Assembly: GCF_001695575.1 (NCBI RefSeq) | Contig: NZ_LUAX01000007.1 | Span: forward strand, 1,178,001-1,242,000 | Direction: 5' to 3' | Length of the DNA: 64,000 nucleotides | Origin: Vibrio europaeus | GTDB lineage: Bacteria > Pseudomonadota > Gammaproteobacteria > Enterobacterales > Vibrionaceae | In this document: positions 17,532 to 25,166 of the stretch, piece by piece | How positions within the stretch are numbered: the first letter of the stretch is position 1 | Layout of the letters: every line of letters begins with the position of its first letter | Program-made: the position numbers and the translations under genes | The notes under the pieces: generated by a model | The model's input: the letters and a program-made list of their open reading frames with translations, nothing else | Databases searched by the model: none | What the model was told of the DNA's origin: nothing

Positions 17532-17792
17532 ATGTCAAAAAGCTCCAAGCTTCACAATGAAGATAAATTGGTCAAAAAGGCACTAGAAATCGGTGAGAAA
17601 ATGGCGAAGATGCAAGGCTTCGATTTACCCAAGTCACCACAGCCTGTCAGAGTGAAAGCGGTTTATCTATTCTTGGTTGATGCCAAACAAATAACTCCGT
17701 TACCTGACAGTAAACTTGATGGTGCCAATATCAAACACAGACTCGCACTTTGGATTCATAGTGCATTGCCAGATAATGATCCGTTGAAGTGA
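17532..17792 (+). CDS. DUF5062-family small protein
   Basis: 86 aa from ATG 17532, chosen for the AAAGAGGA site just before it rather than the start at 17505. Lysine-rich, soluble and mostly helical: DKLVKKALEIGEKMAKMQGF, then VKAVYLFLVDAKQITPLP and HRLALWIHSALP. I recall this as the DUF5062 family of vibrios and related bacteria, known by structure but without assigned function. Monocistronic. Confidence 0.75.
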   Translation: MSKSSKLHNEDKLVKKALEIGEKMAKMQGFDLPKSPQPVRVKAVYLFLVDAKQITPLPDSKLDGANIKHRLALWIHSALPDNDPLK

Positions 17793-17862
17793 CTTCTACC
17801 CCTGCTAACATTGTGACGAACTACATTCGGGGGCTAAGCTAAAGCGTAGAGCTTAGCTAGGA

Positions 17863-17905
17863 AAAAGGGCACGTATTTCTTAATGGATGAGGTGTGTGTC
17901 CTTTT
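17863..17905 (+). terminator. Possible terminator after the DUF5062 gene
   Basis: Stem AAAAGGGCAC/GTGTCCTTTT (one G-T pair) around a 23-base loop, followed by ATTTATT. The long loop lowers confidence. A separate 8-bp inverted repeat GCTAAGCT/AGCTTAGC lies at 17833-17857 just upstream. Confidence 0.4.
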
Positions 17906-18034
17906 ATTTATTGAGCAATTGAATAAACTCGGGGAGCAGTCCATTTATGCCATCGGGTCTATAGCCGTATTTATCGAACTCAAGCTATATTGCAATAGCA
18001 GCTAGTCTGTGAGCTTTATTTAAGTGCGCTTTAC

Positions 18035-18424
18035 CTAGCCTTTTCGGACCTCATTAAAAATTTCACAAGACAATTTATGGTTGTGTTGCCGAGCGATCTT
18101 TTGCGAGAAAAACAGTTGCGGTAGTTCATAGGCGATGAGCAATATGATGATAAAAATGGCGCTAGAGTGGCCGAGAACAAGGCCGATTATGCTAACGATG
18201 AGCAGCGTCAGTTCCAGAGCAAATAAAGCATATTTTCCGAGATAGCAATGGTGAAAGCCGCCAAGAAAAAACCAGTTCAATGCTGCGTAGGTATCAGGAT
18301 CTTTGAGCTTCTGAGATTGGCGTTTATAGAAAGCTTTTCTTTGGTTTTCCGGTAAAGACAGTACCTGTTTTCGCAGTAGTTCTTCGTTTTCTTCTAACTG
18401 TTCAATAGGTTCAAATAAGCGCAT
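18035..18424 (-). CDS. TM2-like small membrane protein
   Basis: 129 aa. A charged N-terminal third (SLPENQRKAFYKRQ) precedes two hydrophobic helices at about 68-88 and 92-108. NWFFLGGFHHCYLGKYALF resembles the turn between helices in TM2-domain proteins. The ATG overlaps the yidD stop by one base (TAATG), so translational coupling is likely. Function unknown; the context suggests envelope biogenesis. Confidence 0.7.
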   Translation of the reverse strand: MRLFEPIEQLEENEELLRKQVLSLPENQRKAFYKRQSQKLKDPDTYAALNWFFLGGFHHCYLGKYALFALELTLLIVSIIGLVLGHSSAIFIIILLIAYELPQLFFSQKIARQHNHKLSCEIFNEVRKG

Positions 18425-18648
18425 TAGGGCACCTCATCAACGATTTTTTCAACCAGATTCGGTTGGTTACAACGTTTAATCCTCGCCAAACCAAGCCTCC
18501 AGCCTTTGATAGCCCCGTATTTCTCAATACATTGTTTGGTGTACTCAGAGCAAGTAGGCTCAAAATTGCATTCAATGTTCAGCAATTGCTTTGATCCACC
18601 GCTCTTTTGGTAGCGGTGGATCAATTTTAGAGAGATAAATTTAAGCAA
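18424..18648 (-). CDS. yidD: YidD-family membrane protein insertion factor (paralogue)
   Basis: 74 aa. The YidD core is present: CNFEPTCSEYTKQCIEKYGAIKGWRLGLARIKRCNQ, with the conserved cysteines. YidD assists YidC in inserting inner-membrane proteins and normally lies between rnpA and yidC. This copy instead lies between a DUF4177 gene and a TM2-like gene, so it is probably a second copy with a specialised role (inference). Confidence 0.85.
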   Translation of the reverse strand: MLKFISLKLIHRYQKSGGSKQLLNIECNFEPTCSEYTKQCIEKYGAIKGWRLGLARIKRCNQPNLVEKIVDEVP

Positions 18649-18650
18649 AC

Positions 18651-18866
18651 TTAGCGGCCAAGTGTAATGATGACAGCCTCACGCTTCCAAAATAACATAA
18701 AGCGTTTTTGCTCAACGATTTGGAACACAACTTGCCACCCATCTTGAACATATTGGTTTAGCTCTGCTTCCATCTTTTGTACAGGTAACCCGCTTGCTCC
18801 AAGTAGAATTGTGCCACAGCCACCTTCTACTATATGAACCACTTTGTATTCTTTAAAATTTGTCAT
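18651..18866 (-). CDS. DUF4177-like small protein
   Basis: 71 aa from ATG 18866; a TTG four codons upstream is possible. One compact alpha/beta domain: FKEYKVVHI, MEAELNQYVQDGWQVVFQIVEQ, then a beta end (AVIITLG), matching the DUF4177 pattern with its Gly-Trp-Gln-Val motif. Ends two bases before the yidD start, so the three small genes form an operon. Function unknown. Confidence 0.7.
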   Translation of the reverse strand: MTNFKEYKVVHIVEGGCGTILLGASGLPVQKMEAELNQYVQDGWQVVFQIVEQKRFMLFWKREAVIITLGR

Positions 18867-19216
18867 TTCAATAACCAACTAATGCAATAAAAAACAAGAT
18901 GTTACACTAACAATAATTATGCATCAAGGTGTGTATTTTGGGATGTGGCGCATAAGTTTAACTAGGAACCACACGCTTTGCTTATTAATGGGGTACTTCT
19001 TGATTTTGGGCTGTAATACACCTGGTTGATTGGCGGTAAGCTCGTACTGCCACATTAGCTAATATCCGTAGACACTAAAACCGGTTCAAGGGCAAATGGC
19101 TTGCTCTGTGGATGATTCAAATAGCATGAGTCCTATCCCTTCAATTTAAAGACAAAAAAATAGGCAAACCGGAGTTTGCCTATTGTCGATTAGCTATCTG
19201 CGCTTAGGCAGAAGAA
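18867..19216. other. 350-base gap, gcvP 3' flank
   Basis: No gene supported on either strand. The right end holds the gcvP terminator; the left part would carry the promoter of the DUF4177-yidD operon, but no clear -35/-10 pair was found. Confidence 0.5.
19154..19183 (-). terminator. Terminator of the gcvP transcript
   Basis: 10-bp perfect stem ATAGGCAAAC/GTTTGCCTAT with a 4-base loop, followed on the minus strand by seven Ts. Classic rho-independent terminator 33 bases after the gcvP stop. Confidence 0.9.
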
Positions 19217-22081
19217 TTAATCTTCGTAGCTGTCGATGCTTGGACAAGAACAGATTAGGTTACGGTCACCGTATACGTTGTCTACGCGGTTTACTGTTGG
19301 CCAGTACTTCCAAGACTTGGTTGCTGGTGATGGGAAGCAGCCTAGTTCGCGAGAGTATGGGCGATCCCATTCATCTTTCGCTAGGTCTACTTGCGTGTGC
19401 GGTGCGTTGACTAGAGGGTTGTTTTCTAGTGGCCACTCACCGTTTTTCACCTTCGCCATTTCTTCGCGGATTGCGATCATCGCTTCGCAGAAACGATCGA
19501 TCTCTTCTAGATCTTCAGATTCTGTTGGCTCCACCATTAGCGTGCCCGCTACTGGGAACGACATGGTTGGTGCGTGGAAACCGTAGTCCATTAAACGCTT
19601 GGCGATATCTTCTTCACTGATACCTGTTTCTTCTTTCAGTGGACGAATATCAATAATACATTCGTGAGCCACGCGGCCGTTAGTACCACGGTAAAGAACA
19701 GGGTAGTGAGGGCGTAGACGCTCCATCATGTAGTTTGCATTAAGGATAGCGACTTTAGTTGCTTCTGTTAGACCCGCTTCACCCATCATTGCGATGTAAG
19801 CCCATGAGATTGGCAGGATAGAGGCACTACCAAGATCTGCTGCTGATACCGCAAAGTCTTCACCTTCTACACCGTTTTCGATGTGACCCGGTAGGAAAGG
19901 CGCTAGGTGAGATTTAACACCGATAGGACCCATACCCGGACCGCCACCACCGTGTGGAATACAGAAGGTTTTGTGTAGGTTAAGGTGAGAAACGTCAGAA
20001 CCAATCAGGCCAGGAGATGTCAGACCAACCTGCGCGTTCATGTTTGCGCCGTCTAGGTAAACCTGACCGCCTGCTGCGTGAACCATCTCGCACACCTCTT
20101 TCACTTGTTCTTCGTATACGCCGTGCGTAGAAGGGTAAGTGATCATGATGCTTGAAAGATTGTCAGCATGCTTTTCAATCTTCGCTGCTAGGTCAGACAT
20201 GTCGATGTTACCGTCATCGTCACACTTAACAACAACGACTTTCATTGACACCATAGATGCAGTTGCTGGGTTAGTACCGTGCGCTGAACTTGGGATCAGA
20301 CAGACGTTACGGTGACCTTCACCACGGCTATCGTGGTAGCGTTGAATCGCGATAAGACCTGCGTACTCACCAGATGCACCAGAGTTAGGTTGTAGAGAGA
20401 AATCATCGTAGCCTGTGATTTCACATAGCTTCTCTTTAAGATCTTTCGCTAATGCTGAGTAACCCGCTGCTTGCTCGATTGGCGCGAATGGGTGGATAGA
20501 ACCAAACTCTGGCCAAGTAACCGGGATCATTTCAGCGGCTGCGTTGAGTTTCATTGTACAGCTGCCAAGTGGGATCATACCGTGAGTCAGCGAGAAGTCT
20601 TTGTTCTCAAGCTGTTTCAGGTAACGCATCATCTGCGTTTCACTGTGGTGAGTATTGAATACTGGGTGAGTGAGGTACTCAGAAGTACGGCGAAGTGCTT
20701 CTGGGATCGCTGCAAATTCGTTGCCTGCGATCTCTGAAGATAGAGCACTGACTTCTTCTTTAACACCAAAGACAGCGAATAGTGCTTCAATATCATCCGT
20801 TGTCGTTGTTTCGTCTAAGCTCACACCTAGTTTGCCTTGAAGTAGACGTAGGTTGATGTCAGCCGCTTGCGCTTTTGCGTATAGCGCTTCAGTCTTATCA
20901 GTAGTATTGATAGTAATGGTATCGAAGAAGCTATTGTGAGCGAGCTCGAAACCAGACTTAGTCAGACCAGCCGCTAGAATCGCCGTCATATGATGTGTAC
21001 GACGAGCAATCGTACGCAGGCCTTCTGCGCCGTGGTAAACCGCGTAGAATGACGCCATGTTGGCTAATAGTGCCTGAGCAGTACAGATGTTAGACGTCGC
21101 TTTCTCGCGGCGGATGTGCTGTTCACGAGTCTGCATTGCCATACGCAGTGCTTGGTTACCGTTAGTATCGATAGAGACACCGATAACACGACCAGGCATT
21201 GTACGTTTGTGTTTATCACGTGTTGCCATGAATGCAGCGTGTGGACCGCCGTAACCCATAGGAACGCCGAAGCGCTGAGCTGAGCCAATGACAACGTCTG
21301 CTCCCATTTCACCAGCAGGTTTCAGTAGCGCTGAGGCAAGAAGATCGGTCGCAACAGTAACCAGTGTTTTGTTTGCTTGTGCTTTTGCGATGATATCCGT
21401 TAAGTCGCGAACTTCACCTGTCGTACCCGGATACTGGACAAGCGCACCAAAAACGTCTTGCTCTGGTAGAGATTCTAGCGAGCCTACTTGAACATCAAAG
21501 CCGATGTATTTAGCGCGAGTTTTTACAACCTCTAGCGTTTGAGGGTGAACATCATCTGCTACAAAGAATACCTTGCTCTTACTTTTGCCAGCACGCTTAC
21601 ACAGCGTCATCGCTTCGCCGGCCGCTGTTGCTTCATCAAGAAGTGATGCGTTAGCAATGTCCATTGCTGTCAGATCCATCACCATCTGTTGGAAGTTAAG
21701 TAGCGCTTCTAGGCGACCTTGAGAAATTTCAGGTTGGTAAGGTGTGTAAGCAGTGTACCAACCTGGGTTTTCAAGTACGTTACGTAAGATAACGTTTGGC
21801 GTGAAAGTGTTGTAATAACCTTGGCCGATGTAAGTACGCTTAATTTGGTTTTGGTCGGCAAACTCGCGCATGGCAAGCAACATGTCTGCTTCGCTTTTCG
21901 CTTCCGCAAGCGTCATTGGCTTTTCTAGGCGAATTTGTGCTGGAACGGTTTCTTCAATCAAGGCGTCTAGGTTTGCGACATTGATTGCTTCCAACATTTT
22001 TTGTTGATCTGATTTGTTTGGGCCGTTGTGGCGAGCAACGAACTCGTTTTGTGTGCTGAGGCTTTGAAGTAATTCAGTCAT
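19217..22081 (-). CDS. gcvP: Glycine dehydrogenase (decarboxylating), P protein
   Basis: 954 aa, the full fused-subunit length. Decarboxylates glycine with PLP and passes the aminomethyl group to lipoyl-GcvH. FVARHNGP and MLEAINV at the N-terminus, PYQPEISQGRLEALLNFQ, and the PLP lysine in LHKTFCIPHGGGGPG near residue 704. Start ATG has AAAGGAC before it. Last gene of glyA-gcvH-gcvP on the minus strand, preceded by an internal terminator-like hairpin. The T protein gene is 3 kb away on the other strand. Confidence 0.98.
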   Translation of the reverse strand: MTELLQSLSTQNEFVARHNGPNKSDQQKMLEAINVANLDALIEETVPAQIRLEKPMTLAEAKSEADMLLAMREFADQNQIKRTYIGQGYYNTFTPNVILRNVLENPGWYTAYTPYQPEISQGRLEALLNFQQMVMDLTAMDIANASLLDEATAAGEAMTLCKRAGKSKSKVFFVADDVHPQTLEVVKTRAKYIGFDVQVGSLESLPEQDVFGALVQYPGTTGEVRDLTDIIAKAQANKTLVTVATDLLASALLKPAGEMGADVVIGSAQRFGVPMGYGGPHAAFMATRDKHKRTMPGRVIGVSIDTNGNQALRMAMQTREQHIRREKATSNICTAQALLANMASFYAVYHGAEGLRTIARRTHHMTAILAAGLTKSGFELAHNSFFDTITINTTDKTEALYAKAQAADINLRLLQGKLGVSLDETTTTDDIEALFAVFGVKEEVSALSSEIAGNEFAAIPEALRRTSEYLTHPVFNTHHSETQMMRYLKQLENKDFSLTHGMIPLGSCTMKLNAAAEMIPVTWPEFGSIHPFAPIEQAAGYSALAKDLKEKLCEITGYDDFSLQPNSGASGEYAGLIAIQRYHDSRGEGHRNVCLIPSSAHGTNPATASMVSMKVVVVKCDDDGNIDMSDLAAKIEKHADNLSSIMITYPSTHGVYEEQVKEVCEMVHAAGGQVYLDGANMNAQVGLTSPGLIGSDVSHLNLHKTFCIPHGGGGPGMGPIGVKSHLAPFLPGHIENGVEGEDFAVSAADLGSASILPISWAYIAMMGEAGLTEATKVAILNANYMMERLRPHYPVLYRGTNGRVAHECIIDIRPLKEETGISEEDIAKRLMDYGFHAPTMSFPVAGTLMVEPTESEDLEEIDRFCEAMIAIREEMAKVKNGEWPLENNPLVNAPHTQVDLAKDEWDRPYSRELGCFPSPATKSWKYWPTVNRVDNVYGDRNLICSCPSIDSYED

Positions 22082-22153
22082 TGTCCTTTACCTACTCCGT
22101 AGTCCGGGTAACGGATATCATTACTGACATATCTAATTATACGTCCGAACTTA

Positions 22154-22188
22154 GAAAAAAAGCTGCCACCCGAGTCGGGGGCAGCTTT
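22154..22188 (-). terminator. Terminator-like hairpin between gcvH and gcvP
   Basis: 9-bp stem AAAGCTGCC/GGCAGCTTT with an inner CCC/GGG pairing, followed on the minus strand by a run of Ts (TTTTTTTC when the stem end is counted). It lies 15 bases after the gcvH stop and 66 before gcvP, so it probably lowers or gates gcvP read-through. Confidence 0.75.
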
Positions 22189-22202
22189 CTGCATCTTCCT
22201 AA

Positions 22203-22583
22203 TTACTCATCTTCGATTGAGTTTAGGTACTCTTCTGCGTCTTTAAGGTTGTCTAGCTCAGATGCATCAGACATCTTCACTTTAACAATCCAGCCGCCTT
22301 CAAAAGGTTCTTCGTTAATAAGCTCTGGGCTATCTTCTAGCTCTTCGTTGATCTCTACGATTTCGCCTGTAATTGGCGCGTAGATGTCTGAAGCTGCTTT
22401 TACAGACTCAACCAGAGAGAAGCTTTCACCTGCTTCGATTTCATCTTCTACGTCAGGTAGATCAACGAATACTACGTCACCTAGCATCTCTTGAGCGTGC
22501 TCTGAAATACCGATAGTTACTGTGCCGTCACCGTTGTCACGTACCCACTCGTGGCTATCTGCAAACTTCAGTGTTTTGTCCAT
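22203..22583 (-). CDS. gcvH: Glycine cleavage system H protein
   Basis: 126 aa. Lipoylated shuttle carrying the aminomethyl group between the P, T and L proteins. HEWVRDNGDGTVTIGI at the start, and the lipoyl lysine in SLVESVKAASDIYAPITG at about residue 65. Lies 35 bases downstream of glyA, clearly cotranscribed. Strongly acidic, as usual for the family. Confidence 0.97.
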   Translation of the reverse strand: MDKTLKFADSHEWVRDNGDGTVTIGISEHAQEMLGDVVFVDLPDVEDEIEAGESFSLVESVKAASDIYAPITGEIVEINEELEDSPELINEEPFEGGWIVKVKMSDASELDNLKDAEEYLNSIEDE

Positions 22584-22618
22584 TGCTTAATCTCCAAAAA
22601 TAACTTTGATTAATTTGT

Positions 22619-23914
22619 TTATTGGTAAAGTGGGAAGCGAGCACACAGTGTTTTCACTTCTTTGCGAACGCGTTGTTCTACTTCTGCGTTACCTTCAGGG
22701 TTATCAACCAGCCCATCTAGTACGTCGCCAATCCAATTACCGATGAGTTTGAATTCTTCAGCGCCAAAGCCGCGGCTTGTACCCGCAGGCGTACCCAAAC
22801 GGATGCCCGATGTAATCATAGGCTTCTCTGAATCGAATGGGATGCCATTTTTGTTACATGTGATCCCTGCACGCTCTAATGCTTCTTCTGTTTTGTTACC
22901 TTTCAAGCCCTTAGGACGAAGGTCAACCAGCATTAGGTGCGTATCTGTTCCGCCAGTCACAATGTCACAACCGCGAGTTTGCAATACTTCAGCAAGAACT
23001 TTTGCGTTGTTGATCACTGAATCGATATAAGTTGAAAATTCAGGACCTAATGCCTCGCCGAATGCAACCGCTTTTGCTGCGATAACGTGCATTAGAGGGC
23101 CACCTTGAAGGCCAGGGAAGACTGCCGAGTTGATTTTCTTAATGATATCTTCGTGGTTAGTCAGAATCATACCGCCACGAGGGCCGCGTAGCGTTTTATG
23201 CGTAGTGGTTGTGACAACATGCGCATGTGGAATTGGGCTAGGGTGTGCACCTGTTGCGATAAGACCTGCGATGTGTGCCATATCGACCATTAGAATAGCA
23301 TCGACTTCATCTGCGATTTCACGGAATTTAGCGAAATCGATAGTACGTGGAATGGCACTACCGCCTGCGATGATCATTTTCGGTTTGTGCTCTACTGCAA
23401 GTTCGCGTACTGCATCGTAGTCGATCTCAAGTGTTTCGCGGTCTACACCGTATTGAACAGCATTAAACCATTTACCTGATAGTGCAGGGCGCGCGCCGTG
23501 AGTTAAGTGACCACCTGCATCTAGAGACATGCCTAAGATAGTATCACCAGGTTGAAGTAGAGCCAGTTTCACTGCGCCATTCGCTTGCGCGCCTGAGTGT
23601 GGCTGAACGTTTACGTATTCACATTTAAACAGTTGCTTAGCGCGTTCTATTGCAATCGCTTCTACTGTATCGACGTGTTCACAACCACCGTAATAACGAC
23701 GGCCAGGGTAGCCTTCTGCGTACTTGTTGGTTAGGCAAGTGCCTTGAGCTTGCATTACCGCTTTAGAAACAATGTTTTCAGAAGCGATAAGTTCAATTTG
23801 TTCGTTCTGACGCGTGAATTCCGCTTGGATTCCAGCGAAGACAGCGTCGTCAGTAGCAGCAAGGTTAGTAGAGAAAAAGTTCTCTAGGCTGTGATTTTGA
23901 AACGGTTTGTTCAT
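22619..23914 (-). CDS. glyA: Serine hydroxymethyltransferase
   Basis: 431 aa from ATG 23914, preceded by GGAAGGT; the longer open frame to 24070 runs through the leader hairpins and is not coding. Interconverts serine and glycine with tetrahydrofolate and PLP. IELIASENIVS, QPHSGAQANGAV, VDMAHIAGL and the PLP lysine in TTTHKTLRGPRGG are all present. Linked here to the glycine cleavage genes rather than standing alone, so it is likely the glycine-responsive isozyme of two (inference). Confidence 0.97.
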   Translation of the reverse strand: MNKPFQNHSLENFFSTNLAATDDAVFAGIQAEFTRQNEQIELIASENIVSKAVMQAQGTCLTNKYAEGYPGRRYYGGCEHVDTVEAIAIERAKQLFKCEYVNVQPHSGAQANGAVKLALLQPGDTILGMSLDAGGHLTHGARPALSGKWFNAVQYGVDRETLEIDYDAVRELAVEHKPKMIIAGGSAIPRTIDFAKFREIADEVDAILMVDMAHIAGLIATGAHPSPIPHAHVVTTTTHKTLRGPRGGMILTNHEDIIKKINSAVFPGLQGGPLMHVIAAKAVAFGEALGPEFSTYIDSVINNAKVLAEVLQTRGCDIVTGGTDTHLMLVDLRPKGLKGNKTEEALERAGITCNKNGIPFDSEKPMITSGIRLGTPAGTSRGFGAEEFKLIGNWIGDVLDGLVDNPEGNAEVEQRVRKEVKTLCARFPLYQ

Positions 23915-24113
23915 GGTAGATGACCTTCCATTCATGCCAACGAGATTCTTATGTTGTTCATTATTCTCGTTAGTTCTACTTCTATTACTACTCTTCACAA
24001 GGTGAGAGTAGGGTGAATTTCCAACCCCCAAATAGTGGGGAAAACCGAAACTGAGTGTTAAAACAGTCAAACACTGAGTTCGGAAATAACATCTCTACAA
24101 CTAACAAGTTGGT
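23915..24113 (-). promoter_or_regulatory. Structured 5' leader of glyA
   Basis: About 190 bases of untranslated leader follow the predicted promoter. In transcript order they contain a long imperfect hairpin (24045-24082: CCGAA, CT and AGTGTT pairing with TTCGG, AG and AACACT) and a second hairpin CCCCA/TGGGG at 24026-24040. I compared it with the glycine riboswitch consensus from memory and saw no match. Regulatory role is inferred. Confidence 0.45.
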
Positions 24114-24142
24114 AACATAGCGGTTGTGGCAACAACAATCAA
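24114..24142 (-). promoter_or_regulatory. Candidate glyA promoter
   Basis: TTGATT (24142-24137) and TATGTT (24119-24114), 17 bases apart on the minus strand, a reasonable sigma-70 pair. The start would be near 24107. The GGAAAC-type operator is centred about 59 bases upstream, an activator-like position. Confidence 0.5.
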
Positions 24143-24158
24143 CCAAAAATTTCCTATT

Positions 24159-24173
24159 GGAAACAAGGTTTCT
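24159..24173. promoter_or_regulatory. Operator site 1 for the gcv regulator (glyA/regulator divergence)
   Basis: GGAAAC-AAG-GTTTCT, a 6-bp inverted repeat with one mismatch, flanked by a further half-site TTTCC at 24150-24154. The same sequence, fully palindromic, recurs before gcvT at 25115-25129. Presence between the divergent XRE/cupin gene and glyA, and again before gcvT, points to this regulator as the binder (inference). Confidence 0.65.
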
Positions 24174-24284
24174 AATTTTGTTAACGAGAGCACGGTTTAT
24201 TTCTTGTTCGACGCTTTCTTCCACTATCTGCTTCGTGCACAATGAAAATGAAACAGGAAGTCGCAGTAATAAGTAGAGGGAAGC

Positions 24285-24908
24285 ATGCCCGAAGATATCT
24301 ATGATGAGTATCCATCTTTGACTCTTGCGAAAGAGTCAGTGGACGAGAATATTGAGCCATTAAAGCTCGGCCAGAGAATTAAAGACATTCGTAGCAAGCT
24401 TGGGATAACGTTAGAAGAAGCCAGTCAGCGCACCGGATTAGCGCGTTCTACGTTAAGTAAAATAGAGAACGAGCAGATTTCGCCGACCTTCCAAGCTATG
24501 CAAAAATTAGCGTTGGGCTTACAGATAGATATGCCACAACTCTTTGAGCCGCCTAGAAAAAAGGTCGCGACAGGTCGCCGAGATATTACTAAGGCGAATC
24601 AAGGCAAACCCCATCCGACCCCGACTTACGAGCACGAACTTTTGGCGACACAGCTATCTAATAAAAAGATGATGCCTTTTAAGAGCCAGGTTCACGCGCG
24701 CAACTTTGAAGAGTATGGAGATTGGGTCAGACATGACGGAGAAGAGTTTCTTCTTATCTTATCCGGTTCAGTGATGTTTTACTCTGAATTCTACGAACCC
24801 GTAGAAATGAGTGAAGGCGATAGTGTTTATTATGATGCAAATATGGGTCATATGCTGATATCGACCAGTGAACAAGATGCACACATTCTTTGGGTCACTG
24901 CGAAATAA
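24285..24908 (+). CDS. XRE/cupin regulator of the glycine cleavage genes
   Basis: 207 aa. An N-terminal acidic arm, HTH at about 27-85 (LGITLEEASQRTGLARSTLSKIENEQISPT) and a cupin-like domain at 125-205 (HDGEEFLLILSGSVMFYSEFYEPVEMSEGDSVYYDANMGH, quoted here only as a region). Lies between glyA (divergent) and gcvT (same strand), so it most likely senses glycine, serine or a folate-linked metabolite and controls both sides. AGAGGGAAGC precedes the ATG. Ends in a strong terminator, so gcvT is a separate transcript. Confidence 0.9.
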   Translation: MPEDIYDEYPSLTLAKESVDENIEPLKLGQRIKDIRSKLGITLEEASQRTGLARSTLSKIENEQISPTFQAMQKLALGLQIDMPQLFEPPRKKVATGRRDITKANQGKPHPTPTYEHELLATQLSNKKMMPFKSQVHARNFEEYGDWVRHDGEEFLLILSGSVMFYSEFYEPVEMSEGDSVYYDANMGHMLISTSEQDAHILWVTAK

Positions 24909-24978
24909 TGTAAAGTCGATGTGAATTTTTTATAATGAATGCAACCGTTTGCGTTCGTTTTGTTAGAGTATGAGTTAG

Positions 24979-25022
24979 CGCCATTTTGGATGTTTTACAT
25001 TCGAAATGGCGTTTTTGTTTTT
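24979..25022 (+). terminator. Terminator of the XRE/cupin regulator gene
   Basis: 15-bp stem (CGCCATTTTGGATGT with ACATTCGAAATGGCG, two G-T pairs) and a 3-base loop, followed by TTTTTGTTTTTT. Very strong rho-independent terminator 70 bases after the stop; it separates the regulator from gcvT. Confidence 0.92.
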
Positions 25023-25114
25023 TCTGTTTGTTGTGAATATGATGTTAAATGTCACATTTTGAATGCTCATCGTTAGGTTAAGAGTGCAAAAAATCTATAC
25101 TCGTGTTTATTATT

Positions 25115-25129
25115 GGAAACAAGGTTTCC
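25115..25129. promoter_or_regulatory. Operator site 2 for the gcv regulator (gcvT)
   Basis: Perfect inverted repeat GGAAAC-AAG-GTTTCC with an extra half-site GGAAAAC at 25136-25142. A candidate -10 TATACT lies at 25096-25101, so the operator would fall just downstream of the gcvT start point, a repressor-type location, 38 bases before the gcvT ATG. Confidence 0.65.
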
Positions 25130-25166
25130 TCGAACGGAAAACGAACCTGATTAAATGGAGACAACA

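Noticed and set aside
17833..17857. Inverted repeat GCTAAGCT/AGCTTAGC as a mobile-element end or integron-type site
   Set aside because: No partner copy, target duplication or recombinase was seen nearby; it is most simply a 3' hairpin.
18867..19216. Possible small genes in the 350-base gap before gcvP
   Set aside because: Only short frames without ribosome sites or recognisable products were seen.
23915..24070. N-terminal extension of glyA to 24070
   Set aside because: The extra 52 residues lack similarity to serine hydroxymethyltransferases, run through leader hairpins, and a good ribosome site precedes ATG 23914.
23915..24284. Glycine riboswitch upstream of glyA
   Set aside because: Hairpins are present, but I could not find the conserved core segments or the tandem layout. 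A covariance search would settle it.
24909..25166. Glycine riboswitch upstream of gcvT
   Set aside because: The gap holds the terminator of the regulator gene, a -10 and the operator, with too little room after the predicted start for an aptamer.
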